A DNA stretch of 64,000 nucleotides from Opacimonas sp014872805 (GCA_014872805.1 WKFN01000014.1:1-64000), one strand, 5' to 3'. Counted from the stretch's first letter, positions 26,266-36,456 are shown. A program made the numbers and translations. The notes: generated from the letters alone by a model not told the origin.

Positions 26266-27660
26266 CTAACGCCCTTCTAAGCGATGTATGTCATGCCGGA
26301 TCCGATACAAAAAACACAGACTGGGTATGACCATCACGGCCGTTAACACAAAAAACAGCGCCCAATTACCATCCAAGCCATCGACAATAAGACCGCTGGA
26401 CGAAGCCAAGAGAGTGCGACCAAATACGCCCAATGAGGCCATGAGTGCATACTGAGTCGCACTGAAGGCTTGGTTGCATAGCAAGGATATAAACGCAACC
26501 AGCGCCACACTGCTCCAGGCTGCGGTAAAGCCATCCACAAATACTGTTGCAGCAAATAATGCCTGGTTAGGAGCCACCATAGCCATCAGGGCAAACATCA
26601 AATTCGAGCTGGCCATTGCAATCCCACCAATCATTAGCCCACGGTAAATGCCATATTTCATATTTACCGCACCACCAATCACGGCAAAAATGATCGTTAC
26701 CCACCAGTTTAACAGTTTGGAGTACGTGCCAATATCGGAATTGCTAAAGCCAATTTCTTTATAAAAGACAATGGACATTCTACCTAAGAACGCTTCTCCG
26801 ATTTTGAATAAAAAGATGAACAACAAAATGGATAACGCCAAGCGCACCCCGTTGCGCGTAAAAAATTCTTTAAATGGTTCAATCACGGTCACTGCAATCC
26901 AAGCAAAGTAGTGACTATAAGCAGTGTGAGTGCCTACTTTATTTTGAAAGTCAGCCGTGGCTTGCGCTTGCGTGGCTTGTCGGTTGGTCTGTGGTTCTGA
27001 TACCCACCACACTGTGGTGGATAACAACAACATGACCCCAGCCATCGCCCAATATAGAGTGTGCCACTCGAACACTGGCAAATCTATTAGAAAAAACGGC
27101 AATGCCCCCAGCCCACCATAGCCAGTCCACCACCCAGCAGTGGCCATCGCGGACGCGCCGGATAGAGCTTCTTTTTCATGTCGCGCAATACTGTCTACGC
27201 GAAACGCATCAATCGCAATGTCTTGTGTTGCTGAAGCCACCGCGATACCCACCCCAAACAAAGCGACAAAATACAAATCCGACATGATATCTAACGTACC
27301 CATCATCACACACAATACGATGATGCAACATTGCGTAAGAAGGATCCAACTGCGCCTTTGCCCTAGACGCCCCAGCAGTGGTAAGCGTACCCGGTCTAAT
27401 AAAGGCGACCAAAAAAAATTGATGGAGTAGGCAACAAATATGGAACCAAATAAACCAATCGCAGAACGACTCAGACCCGCTTCTTGCAGCCAAGCCGTCA
27501 TAGCCGAGCCAATTAATACCCATGGAAAACCACTGGCCATGCCCAAACAGAAAATGGCTAGCAGACGTTTATCGCGGTAATAAGAAAAGCTTCGAGTGAG
27601 TGTGGCGAGCAAGATACGTCCGATGGATTTTTGTTTTATTGTAAGTGAGCGCGCCAACAA
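26266..27660 (-). CDS. ampG: AmpG-like muropeptide permease (MFS)
   Basis: A major facilitator transporter of 464 residues with about 12 hydrophobic segments. The start of the core, FCLGMASGFPWVLIGSAMTA WLQEAG then IGLFGS, is characteristic of AmpG, the inner-membrane importer of anhydromuropeptides. DIAIDAFRVD and FWSPLLDR are also AmpG-like. It is likely the entry route for wall fragments handled by the NagZ, MurQ and NagA enzymes of this window, though it lies apart from them. The start is uncertain: the longest frame begins with TTG 27660, there is no convincing ribosome-binding site, and the first 30 residues are not conserved. Confidence 0.87.
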   Translation of the reverse strand: MLARSLTIKQKSIGRILLATLTRSFSYYRDKRLLAIFCLGMASGFPWVLIGSAMTAWLQEAGLSRSAIGLFGSIFVAYSINFFWSPLLDRVRLPLLGRLGQRRSWILLTQCCIIVLCVMMGTLDIMSDLYFVALFGVGIAVASATQDIAIDAFRVDSIARHEKEALSGASAMATAGWWTGYGGLGALPFFLIDLPVFEWHTLYWAMAGVMLLLSTTVWWVSEPQTNRQATQAQATADFQNKVGTHTAYSHYFAWIAVTVIEPFKEFFTRNGVRLALSILLFIFLFKIGEAFLGRMSIVFYKEIGFSNSDIGTYSKLLNWWVTIIFAVIGGAVNMKYGIYRGLMIGGIAMASSNLMFALMAMVAPNQALFAATVFVDGFTAAWSSVALVAFISLLCNQAFSATQYALMASLGVFGRTLLASSSGLIVDGLDGNWALFFVLTAVMVIPSLCFLYRIRHDIHRLEGR

Positions 27661-27763
27661 AAGAAAGAGCTAAGGCCTAACGCCTATACAGTCAAATGGA
27701 CATAATCCTTCATGTAGCAAATACTATGCTTGTTTGCAGATGCTTAAATGCTGGCTGATTAAA

Positions 27764-29170
27764 TTAAATTTGATCGGCCAAACGTGGTTGGTACCAATTG
27801 AGTTCTTCACGCAAGGAGACGACCGTCCCAACAATAATCAATGCAGGTGGCTTGACCTCTGCGGCTTCGACTTTGGCTTTGATATCAGTAAGTGTACCGG
27901 TGACAACATGTTGGTGCGCAAGGGTAGCGCTTGCCACAATGGCGATGGGCATATCTTTGGGCATGCCGTGAGCAATGAGTTCTCGGCAAATGATATCAAG
28001 CCCGGTCATACCCATATAAAATACCAAGGTTTGATGGGTATTGACGAGCGCTGGCCAATCAAGATTGATGCTGTCGTCACGCAAATGTCCGGTGGCAAAC
28101 GTCACTGATTGCGCATGTTCACGGTGGGTTAGGGGGATCCCGCTATACGCTGAGGCACCAGACGCAGCTGTGATCGCAGGGACCACTTGAAAGGCTACCC
28201 CTTGTTCGACCAAGGTTTGTAGTTCTTCGCCACCACGACCAAAGATAAACGGATCGCCGCCTTTGAGGCGAACGACTCGATTCCCCAGTTTGGCTTGGTC
28301 AACTAATAACTGATTAATGTCTTCTTGTGGAATGGTGTGCTTAGATTTGGCTTTACCAACATATATCTTCTCAGCATCACGACGAACCAGTTCAACAATC
28401 GCTGGTGAGACAAGCCTGTCATAGACAACCACATCGGCTTTTTGCATCAAACGCAGGGCGCGAAATGTCAATAAATCCGGATCACCCGGCCCAGCTCCGA
28501 CAAGATAAACTTCCCCTTGAGCTTTTTCGCCCTTAGCGAATGCATCTAACGCTACAGCAAAATCGGCTTCTGCCTTGGTATTATTGCCTTGTAAAACATC
28601 TTCGGAAATCTGCCCATCGAGTACGTCTTCCCAAAAATACCGGCGCTGGGTCACACTGCTCAGCGATTGCTTAACCGAATCGCGAAATTTCTCACTGAAG
28701 GTACCTAATCGAGCAAAATTGGCGGGGATCAACGATTCTAGTTTTTGGCGCATGTATCGCAAAACCACAGGGGCCACACCACCACTTGACATGGCTATGA
28801 TTAAGGGTGAGCGATCGACTATTGAAGGGGTAATGAATTCACATAATGGGGTATTATCAACAACATTCACGAGCTGATTACGTTCGGTCGCTAGACGATG
28901 AATCTCCCGATTCGTGTCTTCACTGTCAGTGGCCACAAACACAATATTTTTGCCATTGAGATCATCTTCGATAAACTCGCGCTGTGCTAATTGCAAATTG
29001 TGTTGGATGGCAAGGTTTTTGACCGTATCACACACCCAAGGGGCAACGATGGTAATATTGGAGGTACTTTTAAGTATGAGCTCAAGTTTGCGAGCGCCCA
29101 CTTCGCCTGCACCCACAATCAATACTTTGAGGCTACTGCCTTTCAAAAATACCGGAAAATACTCCATCAT
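27764..29170 (-). CDS. cysG: Siroheme synthase (trifunctional CysG)
   Basis: CysG (468 residues) makes siroheme from uroporphyrinogen III. The N-terminal precorrin-2 dehydrogenase/ferrochelatase part (about 1-210) carries the NAD-binding VLIVGAGEVGARKLELIL. The C-terminal uroporphyrinogen methyltransferase (about 218-460) begins with VYLVGAGPGDPDLLTFRALR and has VVRLKGGDPFIFGRGGEE and YMGM. It supplies siroheme to assimilatory sulfite or nitrite reductase, which are not in the window. Two ATGs in a row start the gene, with GGAGTGG upstream. It lies between ampG and deaD, all on the minus strand but with sizeable gaps. Confidence 0.96.
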   Translation of the reverse strand: MMEYFPVFLKGSSLKVLIVGAGEVGARKLELILKSTSNITIVAPWVCDTVKNLAIQHNLQLAQREFIEDDLNGKNIVFVATDSEDTNREIHRLATERNQLVNVVDNTPLCEFITPSIVDRSPLIIAMSSGGVAPVVLRYMRQKLESLIPANFARLGTFSEKFRDSVKQSLSSVTQRRYFWEDVLDGQISEDVLQGNNTKAEADFAVALDAFAKGEKAQGEVYLVGAGPGDPDLLTFRALRLMQKADVVVYDRLVSPAIVELVRRDAEKIYVGKAKSKHTIPQEDINQLLVDQAKLGNRVVRLKGGDPFIFGRGGEELQTLVEQGVAFQVVPAITAASGASAYSGIPLTHREHAQSVTFATGHLRDDSINLDWPALVNTHQTLVFYMGMTGLDIICRELIAHGMPKDMPIAIVASATLAHQHVVTGTLTDIKAKVEAAEVKPPALIIVGTVVSLREELNWYQPRLADQI

Positions 29171-29198
29171 CCACTCCTAACCGTTTCTTATATGATGA

Positions 29199-30947
29199 TT
29201 ACTTGCGAGGTTTACGCTTCTCACCGTCACGTTTACCACCGCCATCACGTTTTCCTCTTGTCGGTGGTTTATCAGACCAAGCACGGATGTCGAGTTTTTG
29301 CCCAGCCACGCGAGTATTGCGCAAATGTGATTGTAAGTCTTCAGGCATGCCTTGAGGCAAATCAACAGTAGAGTAAGTATCATAGATTTCAATGGCACCA
29401 ATGTTTTTACTACTAATGTTTGCTTCGTTTGCAATCGCGCCGACAATGTTACCTGGCTTGACTTTGTGCATATGACCAACCGCGATGCGGAAGCGTTGCA
29501 TTCCCGCTTCTGGTTTGCTGTTACCGCGTTGGCGTCTCTCGCCGCGGTCACGACCACTGCGTTCACGACCTGAGCGATCGCCACGATCACCGCGTTCAGG
29601 ACGCGCATTCAAATCTGGACGGTCAGCTTCATTTAGGAATAAAGGTTCATCGCCTTGCGCAAGTTTGGCAAATGCAGCCATTAACTTCTCAGGAGAGGCT
29701 TCGGTTTCGGTTTGAATCGTTTCAATCAAGGGAATAAAGCTTTCAATTGAATCGTCTTCTAACGCTTCCACTATACTCGTTTTGAAACGCACTAAGCGCG
29801 ATTCGTTAAGATCTGAAATAGAAGGAATCGCCATCATTTCGATCGGTTGTTTGGTCGTACGCTCAATTTGATTCAGTAAGCGTTTTTCACGATGAGAGAT
29901 GAACAAAATGGCATCACCATTACGTCCTGCACGTCCGGTACGACCGATACGATGAACATATGATTCGCTATCGTAAGGGATATCGTAATTGATCACGTGA
30001 CTGACTCGTTCGACATCCAGACCACGTGCGACAACGTCTGTCGCCACTAAAATATCAATTGTGCCTTTTTTGAGTCGGTCAACGGTGCGTTCGCGAGCAT
30101 TTTGTGGAATGTCACCATTAAGTGGTTCGACATCATAACCCCTCGCAGATAATTTATCAGACAGCTCAATGGTCGCGGTTTTGGTGCGCACAAAGATAAT
30201 CACGCCATCAAACTCTTCTACCTCAAGAATACGCGTTAACGCTTCGAGTTTATGATGACCAGCTACCTGACAATAACGCTGACGAATGGTATCTGCAGTC
30301 GTTACTTTAGGGGTGATCTTTACGTGTTCTGGCGAATGCAAATAGCGCTCGGTGATCTTTTTGATCGGCGGCGGCATGGTCGCGGAGAACAAGGCGGTTT
30401 GTTTTTGCTCTGGTGCGTGGCTCAAGATCAATTCCACATCATCAATAAAGCCCATACGGAGCATTTCATCCGCTTCGTCCAGAACTAAAAAGCGCAACTG
30501 GTCGAGTTTTAAGGTTTTGCGTTTGATGTGATCGATGATTCGACCAGGAGTACCTACAACGACTTGTACACCGCGTTTCAATTGACGGATTTGATTGTCG
30601 TACGACTGACCGCCATAGATTGGTAATACTTTGATTTTTTTAGAAAAACTAGCATACACTTGGAATGCTTCAGCGACCTGAATCGCGAGTTCCCGTGTTG
30701 GGGCTAATACTAATAATTGTGGGTAGTTCTCATCTGGGTCGATGTTGGCAAGCATCGGTAATGCAAACGCGGCGGTTTTGCCCGTTCCGGTTTGTGCTTG
30801 TCCTAGCAAATCTTTGCCGTTGAGAATGTGCGGGATACTGGCCGCTTGGATCGGAGATGGTTTTTCATATCCGACTTTTTCTAATGCCTGCAAAATGGGC
30901 TCAGGTAAACCTAAGTCACTAAAAGTCAATTCGACTGTGTCTGTCAT
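29199..30947 (-). CDS. deaD: DEAD-box ATP-dependent RNA helicase DeaD (CsdA)
   Basis: A 582-residue RNA helicase acting in ribosome assembly and RNA decay, especially in the cold. The helicase core (about 1-370) shows the Q motif, AQTGTGKT, PTRELA, VLDEADEML, FSATMP, and HRIGRTGRAGR. The C-terminal part contains a DbpA/CsdA-type RNA-binding domain (about 475-545, FRIAVGHMHKVKPGNIVGAI). Two basic disordered stretches flank it: an RGD/RGE-rich linker near 450-470 and a GGGKRDG tail. ATG 30947 has AGGAT upstream. The long gap before the divergent PrsT-like gene may hold a long cold-shock leader, not proven. Confidence 0.95.
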   Translation of the reverse strand: MTDTVELTFSDLGLPEPILQALEKVGYEKPSPIQAASIPHILNGKDLLGQAQTGTGKTAAFALPMLANIDPDENYPQLLVLAPTRELAIQVAEAFQVYASFSKKIKVLPIYGGQSYDNQIRQLKRGVQVVVGTPGRIIDHIKRKTLKLDQLRFLVLDEADEMLRMGFIDDVELILSHAPEQKQTALFSATMPPPIKKITERYLHSPEHVKITPKVTTADTIRQRYCQVAGHHKLEALTRILEVEEFDGVIIFVRTKTATIELSDKLSARGYDVEPLNGDIPQNARERTVDRLKKGTIDILVATDVVARGLDVERVSHVINYDIPYDSESYVHRIGRTGRAGRNGDAILFISHREKRLLNQIERTTKQPIEMMAIPSISDLNESRLVRFKTSIVEALEDDSIESFIPLIETIQTETEASPEKLMAAFAKLAQGDEPLFLNEADRPDLNARPERGDRGDRSGRERSGRDRGERRQRGNSKPEAGMQRFRIAVGHMHKVKPGNIVGAIANEANISSKNIGAIEIYDTYSTVDLPQGMPEDLQSHLRNTRVAGQKLDIRAWSDKPPTRGKRDGGGKRDGEKRKPRK

Positions 30948-31111
30948 GTGGGATCCTAACTGGAAGCAGACGCTGCGGTATTACAAAACTGATCTGCTAA
31001 ATGAACAGGTTAATTATACGCTGTAAGTTGCCGATATACCATGTTATTGCACTTTTATTTTTGTCAGTATCGACTAAAATTTAAGATATAGGATAAAAAA
31101 GGATTTTGTCT

Positions 31112-33877
31112 ATGGTCTCACCACAACATAAAGCTAAAGTTACATTAGTTGCTTCTTCCATTGCCTTAGTATTGGTTGGATGCGGTCAGAAAACAGCGCA
31201 ACAGGCATATAATGACGCCAGTCAGAAGCTAATTCAAGAGCAATATGACTCTGCAGTTATCGAGTTAAAGCATGCTATTCAACAATCACCAGATTACGCT
31301 GATGCTCGATTTTTGCTTGGCAAAATCTACATGCAGCAGCAGCTTTTTGAGTCGGCACAAAAAGAATTTGAAAAGGCAATGAAAACAGGGTTCACCAATT
31401 CCGAACTGACTGTTTTATTAGCAAAAGCGTACCATAGAACCGAAAATCTCGTCGGTTTAATTAACTTAGATGCGCAACCTGGTTTTACAGCAGAGCAAGA
31501 CGTTCAATTTGGTTTTTATCAAGCTTATTCATTACTACGACTAAAAAAAACCGATCAAGCAATGCTACTTTTACAGCAATTGCAATCTGTCGATACGAAC
31601 ACTGAGTTTAGCAAACTGATAGATGCACTTGTTCATGTCCAAAATAGTGAACTAGAAAAAGCAGAAACGCTACTATTATCAATGGCAAAAGCATACCCTG
31701 AATCAGTTGACACGCTCGAGATTTTGACTCGTATATATTTATCGCAAAATGACTTATCTAAGGTTTCGCCAGTTATTGAGCAGTATTTAGAAATTACTCC
31801 AGATGATTTAGAACGGAAATTTATGTTCTCACAGATACTCTTTCAAACTGGACAATATCAACGAGCATTGTCACAGGTTGAAAGCTTGTTAGAGATGACA
31901 ACGAATAATCCACGAATTCATCAATTAAAAAGCATGATTCATGCTGGAACTGAGCAATTTGATTTAGCTTTTGACAGTGCAGTAATGTCATTACAACAAG
32001 GTCTCGATAACACATCTGTTCGCTTCGTAGCAGGTATGAGCGCATTTATGTTGCAGAACTACAGTGTTGCGAATGAGCACTTGAGCTTGATAGCAAGCCA
32101 AATGCCAGATAATCATCCCGGTCTCAAAATGTTAGCAGCGGCACGACTGAATTTAGGCCAATCATTAGATGCGAATGAATTATTATCTCGGTATACCGAT
32201 GTCGATCATAATGATTCAGCGCTTTTAGCAAAAGCAGGGTTTGATTTATATAAAGACGGACATTTAGCTGAAGCAAAAACTGTTATGGAGCAACTAGACA
32301 AAATATCTGAATCTTCGATGGCGAAAACGAAGCTCGGCATTCTTAAATTGCAACTAAAAGATATAAAAGGCATTCGTGATCTAGAAGCTGCTGTTGATAA
32401 AAACCCGAACAATCAAAATGCCCTAGAAGCTTTAGCTAAGGTTTATGTAAGAACTAAACAGTTTGATAAAGCCCATGAACTTGCAACAAGGTGGCAAGCA
32501 ATCCAACCGGATAATCATAAAGGTTTTCTATTAGCAGGAGAAGTTGCACTGCAAAGGGAGGATTTAAAAACGGCTAAAGTGGCTTTTGCAACCGCGACTC
32601 AACTTGCACCAGACGTACCGCAAACTCATTTGGCGCTTGTTAATATCAACATGAAGCAAAAAAATTATGATGGTGCTTACCATGCAGTCAGCAACACGTT
32701 AGAGCGCTTTCCGAACAATATGAATGCCATAGCAGCACATTATGCATTGGTTAAAATGCTCCAAAAAGACGTTGATGCAATTACTCCTTTAAAAACGTAT
32801 TTAGCCACAGGCAAGGTAACATCAGATGAGAAAATACTCAGCGCTGAATTGATGCAAAAAGAAGGTATGTTAGACGAGGCGGTCTCCATATTAGAGTCTA
32901 TTCAAATCGACACGTCCACACCGAGAAAATATTGGACTACAAAATCTCGAATTCTTCTGCAACAGAATGACTTCAGATCGTTAGACGAACACTATCAGAA
33001 GTGGCATCAAACTCTACCTTCTGATTTAGCCGGTTTCATTGGTCGTTTAGTCATATTTGAACTTAAAAAAGATTTTGGTGGCGGTTTGGATTTTATTGAC
33101 CAAAATCCCCTAATTGCCAGTAACAACGTGATATCCAGAGTACTGCATACTCACTTTGCAATCAAAGAACGCCGAGTGCGTGTGGCACGTAGAGTGTATG
33201 ATTCAATACCTGAATCGGTTCAAAAAACGCCGAATGTTCAAGGAATTTACGCCCGTTTATTACTGCTTGAGGGCAAAGTGAAAGAAGCAATAGTTCCGGC
33301 TAGACTCGCTTTTTCTGCAAGACCAAGTGAAGATAACTTTAAATCGTATTACGATGCTTTGCGTTTGAACGGCAAAGAAGATGACGCATATGTGCTTGTT
33401 TCAGAGTTTAGCCAAATGAAACCGGGTAACTCTCTAGCTAATTTGATACTAGCGCAAGAATACATTAAAAGTGAACCGTCAAAAGCGATGAAAAAATATC
33501 AGGCTATTGTTGAAAAAAATCCGAAACATTTTGTAGCGTTAAATAATTTAGCGTATTTGATGACTCAACAATCTCAATATGAACAAGCACTAGAATATTC
33601 TGAAAAAGCTTTGGAGCTAGCGCCAGACAATGTTGCTGTACTGGATACCGTGGCACAAATTCACATTGCCTTAAATGCGCCGGAAGTTGCTTTAGAGTAT
33701 TATCAAAAAGCGTTTGAACAAGATGTCACTAATAAAGAGATTGTTTTAAATTATGTTGAAACCTTATTGCAGAATAACCAATCGCGTATTGCACAACGAA
33801 CGATTGAGCGACATGAGTTCAGTGACCGATTATCCCAAGACCGGTTAAATGAACTGAAAGTCAAATACAATTTGTAA
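31112..33877 (+). CDS. prsT: PrsT-like TPR lipoprotein (PEP-CTERM system family)
   Basis: A 921-residue lipoprotein built almost wholly of tetratricopeptide repeats. The signal sequence ends in the lipobox LVGC (Cys24 or thereabouts), so it should be lipidated and exported. The N-terminal QAYNDASQKLIQEQYDSAVI repeat and overall layout match the PrsT protein of exosortase/PEP-CTERM exopolysaccharide systems. At least 15 TPR units follow (for example around 45-110 and 790-900). The start is ATG 31112, nine bases after AAAGGA; a TTG two codons upstream is weaker. No exosortase, PrsK/PrsR kinase-regulator or PEP-CTERM protein lies near. The gene is more AT-rich by eye than its neighbours. Confidence 0.85.
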   Translation: MVSPQHKAKVTLVASSIALVLVGCGQKTAQQAYNDASQKLIQEQYDSAVIELKHAIQQSPDYADARFLLGKIYMQQQLFESAQKEFEKAMKTGFTNSELTVLLAKAYHRTENLVGLINLDAQPGFTAEQDVQFGFYQAYSLLRLKKTDQAMLLLQQLQSVDTNTEFSKLIDALVHVQNSELEKAETLLLSMAKAYPESVDTLEILTRIYLSQNDLSKVSPVIEQYLEITPDDLERKFMFSQILFQTGQYQRALSQVESLLEMTTNNPRIHQLKSMIHAGTEQFDLAFDSAVMSLQQGLDNTSVRFVAGMSAFMLQNYSVANEHLSLIASQMPDNHPGLKMLAAARLNLGQSLDANELLSRYTDVDHNDSALLAKAGFDLYKDGHLAEAKTVMEQLDKISESSMAKTKLGILKLQLKDIKGIRDLEAAVDKNPNNQNALEALAKVYVRTKQFDKAHELATRWQAIQPDNHKGFLLAGEVALQREDLKTAKVAFATATQLAPDVPQTHLALVNINMKQKNYDGAYHAVSNTLERFPNNMNAIAAHYALVKMLQKDVDAITPLKTYLATGKVTSDEKILSAELMQKEGMLDEAVSILESIQIDTSTPRKYWTTKSRILLQQNDFRSLDEHYQKWHQTLPSDLAGFIGRLVIFELKKDFGGGLDFIDQNPLIASNNVISRVLHTHFAIKERRVRVARRVYDSIPESVQKTPNVQGIYARLLLLEGKVKEAIVPARLAFSARPSEDNFKSYYDALRLNGKEDDAYVLVSEFSQMKPGNSLANLILAQEYIKSEPSKAMKKYQAIVEKNPKHFVALNNLAYLMTQQSQYEQALEYSEKALELAPDNVAVLDTVAQIHIALNAPEVALEYYQKAFEQDVTNKEIVLNYVETLLQNNQSRIAQRTIERHEFSDRLSQDRLNELKVKYNL

Positions 33878-33894
33878 ATGATGCTCGAGAAAGT

Positions 33895-33926
33895 TAAAAA
33901 AGCGGACATTTAGTCCGCTTTTTTTG
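33895..33926. terminator. Bidirectional Rho-independent terminator between prsT and tolC
   Basis: AGCGGAC (33901-33907) pairs with GTCCGCT (33913-33919) across a five-base loop. The stem is preceded by AAAAA and followed by TTTTTTT, so it can end transcription in both directions. It sits between convergent prsT and tolC, exactly where such an element is expected. Confidence 0.92.
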
Positions 33927-33950
33927 TGGGGTTTGGAGATTTGTCGATGC

Positions 33951-35276
33951 CTAGCTCGCCGCAGGGACTAATCCTTGATTAATGGCTTCAAGATCCGCCA
34001 CACTCAATGTGCCTGCCGCGCGTTTTAAGTTCACTACTGAGGTAATAAAGTCATAACGTGCATTGGCCAGATTCTTACGGGCATTAAACAAATTACGGGT
34101 CGAATTCAACACGTCAACAATAGTGCGCGTGCCCACCTCAAACCCAGCTTCAGTTGCGCGCAGGGCACTTTCCGCTGAGATGACCGCTTGCTCAAATGCT
34201 TTGATGGTCGACACATTTGCACGAATATCATTAAACGAATTGCGAACATTGCGAACGGTTGCGCGGTAGGTCTGCTCTAAAGTCTCGCTTTCAGCAATAA
34301 ACTGTGAGCGGGCAGACTCGGTACGAGCTGTGGTCGCAAAACCCGAGAAGATCGGTACATTCATGGTCACACCGAGGGACGAACTGTTGGTTCGAGCCAG
34401 ATCGATGTCGTTGTTCTCAACGTCAGCGCCACTGAGTGAGCCGGATAAAGACAATGTTGGGTAGTTTTCCGCTTTCGCACTATCAATACTTGCTTTAGCG
34501 ATATCCACCGCAAATTGTGCGGCTTGAAGATCTAAGTTATTGTCTTGTGCGAGTGTTAACCAATCCTCCACATTCGCTGGGCTCGGGGTTACGGCGCTGA
34601 ACGTATCCGTGTTGAGCACGTTGACATTGTTATAAAACACACCAGTGATTTCTCGAAGCTGTTCTTTACGCAGTTCAAGGGCGTTCAGAGCACGGATTTC
34701 TGATGCAACGGTGGTGTCAAAGTTTGCTTGCGCTTCGTGTACATCGGTAATGGCGGTCAAACCAACTTCAAAACGCTGCTTGGTTTGCTCAAGCTGACGT
34801 TCGATGGCGCGCTTTTCCGCCTGCACAAATTCCACATTGTCTTGAGCACGTAAGATATTTAAGTAAGCATCAACTACCCGAACGATTAAGCCTTGTAGGG
34901 TGGCCGCATAATTTGCTTCCGCTTGTTGCGCTGATTTTTCAGCTCGATCTAAACCAACGTAGTTCGCATGATCATATAATGACATGCTTAACCCAAGACT
35001 GTAGCTTAGAGCATTTCTGTCACTAGAAGAGACTTCAGTGGCCGTAAGAGCAGTTTCCGAATCGGAAATGGAATAGCCAATTTGCCCAGAGATCTTGGGT
35101 AACAGGGCAGAGCGAGAAAGAGTGACTCCAGAGAACGCAGCATCGCGTATCGCTTTTGCACGGTTAACCACAGGATCTTTTGCCAAAGCCTGAGCATAAA
35201 TTTCAGATAAATCTTGTGCTTGCGCGACACCGCATAAAGTAATACCGACAAACACGCTGAGAAGGGTTTTTTTCAT
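33951..35276 (-). CDS. tolC: TolC-family outer membrane efflux channel
   Basis: A 441-residue outer-membrane channel protein that joins tripartite efflux pumps and type I secretion. A signal peptide (KKTLLSVFVGITLCGVAQA) is followed by two TolC/OEP repeats (about 30-220 and 235-430), rich in Ala, Asn and Gln helices, with typical GLTAITDVHEAQANFDT and VGTRTIVDVLNSTRNLFNA segments at equivalent positions. The start is ATG 35276; a GTG four codons upstream is less likely. The nudF gene diverges from it, the same tolC-nudF arrangement as in E. coli. Confidence 0.94.
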   Translation of the reverse strand: MKKTLLSVFVGITLCGVAQAQDLSEIYAQALAKDPVVNRAKAIRDAAFSGVTLSRSALLPKISGQIGYSISDSETALTATEVSSSDRNALSYSLGLSMSLYDHANYVGLDRAEKSAQQAEANYAATLQGLIVRVVDAYLNILRAQDNVEFVQAEKRAIERQLEQTKQRFEVGLTAITDVHEAQANFDTTVASEIRALNALELRKEQLREITGVFYNNVNVLNTDTFSAVTPSPANVEDWLTLAQDNNLDLQAAQFAVDIAKASIDSAKAENYPTLSLSGSLSGADVENNDIDLARTNSSSLGVTMNVPIFSGFATTARTESARSQFIAESETLEQTYRATVRNVRNSFNDIRANVSTIKAFEQAVISAESALRATEAGFEVGTRTIVDVLNSTRNLFNARKNLANARYDFITSVVNLKRAAGTLSVADLEAINQGLVPAAS

Positions 35277-35408
35277 GGCTCTATCCACGTAATATGTTTA
35301 ATTCCATTAAGTTAGGTTAAAGTGTAAAAAATTTCACCGAATTGATAAATCTTTTTACTACGACTTTATCCGGTTATGTGTAACAGAATGTAATAAAGAA
35401 GGAAACAA

Positions 35409-36035
35409 ATGTCGAAAATCCAAAGGTTTACTCACGCAGATGTGCAAATAACACAGACTGAGACCGCTTTTCGTGGATTTTTCAAAATGATGCGCTATCA
35501 ACTCAAGCACAAGTTATTTGCTGGGGGCTGGTCGACACCGATTCAAAGAGAGATGTTTGAGCGTGGCCATGCGGTCGCATTATTACCTTATGATCCGGTA
35601 AGTGATGAGTTTGTGTTGATTCAGCAATTTCGCCTCGGTGCCATGGCAACCTGCGACAACCCTTGGTTGGTCGAAGTCATTGCAGGCATGATCGATGAAG
35701 GTTATAGCGCAGAAGAAGTATGTCACAAAGAGGCTATGGAAGAGGCGGGCATTACTTTAACCGATTTGCACAAAGTAACTAGTTACTTATCCAGTCCAGG
35801 TGGCACAACGGAGCGCATTGATATTTTTATGGCGCGAACCGATAGCACGCTTGCTGTTGGATTACACGGTTGCGATAACGAGGCAGAAGATATCAAAGTG
35901 TTGCGGGTTAAACGCGAACAAGCTCGTCAATGGTTAGTCGATGGCACCATGAACAATGCTGCGGGGATCATCGCTTTACAACATTTTTTCTTAAACGAAA
36001 CTAGCGTCGTTGGTGCCTTAACCAATCATGCATAA
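35409..36035 (+). CDS. nudF: ADP-ribose pyrophosphatase (Nudix)
   Basis: NudF (208 residues) splits ADP-ribose into AMP and ribose-5-phosphate. The Nudix fold is preceded by the family stretch ERGHAVALLPYDP and FVLIQQFRLGAM. The box reads AGMIDEGYSAEEVCHKEAMEEAGI; lysine replaces the usual arginine of the REUxEE core, a mild substitution. The LSSPGGTTERIDIF loop is ADP-ribose-hydrolase specific. AAGGAAAC lies before the ATG. It heads nudF-yqiB-yqiA-parE. Confidence 0.93.
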   Translation: MSKIQRFTHADVQITQTETAFRGFFKMMRYQLKHKLFAGGWSTPIQREMFERGHAVALLPYDPVSDEFVLIQQFRLGAMATCDNPWLVEVIAGMIDEGYSAEEVCHKEAMEEAGITLTDLHKVTSYLSSPGGTTERIDIFMARTDSTLAVGLHGCDNEAEDIKVLRVKREQARQWLVDGTMNNAAGIIALQHFFLNETSVVGALTNHA

Positions 36036-36456
36036 GAAAAACCCCATCAAACGCAAGTATGTCCCACATTTACCCAGCCTATTAGCGATGGGAGAGCATA
36101 ACTATGGCAAATTAATGATGTTATTGCCCGAAGTGGACGAGGTGAATCTGCAATATGAGTTTACCATTAATGACGCGCTCACTTACCAAATCGTGATAAA
36201 AGATGCTGCGCGATACACAACAACCGTCGATATCGCACAAGTAGCAAAAAATTTACCGAAATTTTTACTACCATCTCTTACAGTCCGGTTATATCATGAT
36301 GTACGCAGTGCCGAAGTATTGGCTGCGCAAAATATTGGACGTATTAAAGCAAGTTATGATTATCCTAATTTGCATATGCATCAAAAGAATGAAAAGTTCA
36401 TGGTCAATGTGTTTTTGACTGAATGGCTGACCTTTTGTATGCAACATCAACCATAA
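36028..36456 (+). CDS. yqiB: DUF1249 family protein YqiB
   Basis: A 142-residue cytosolic protein of the DUF1249 family. Hallmarks are the N-terminal YVPHLPSLLAMGEHNYGKLM and the C-terminal YPNLHMHQKNEKFMVNVFLTEWL. Function is not established; its constant link with nudF and parE is known across gammaproteobacteria. Its ATG overlaps the nudF stop by eight bases. In E. coli the cAMP phosphodiesterase gene cpdA follows yqiB, but here yqiA follows directly. Confidence 0.88.
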   Translation: MHKKNPIKRKYVPHLPSLLAMGEHNYGKLMMLLPEVDEVNLQYEFTINDALTYQIVIKDAARYTTTVDIAQVAKNLPKFLLPSLTVRLYHDVRSAEVLAAQNIGRIKASYDYPNLHMHQKNEKFMVNVFLTEWLTFCMQHQP

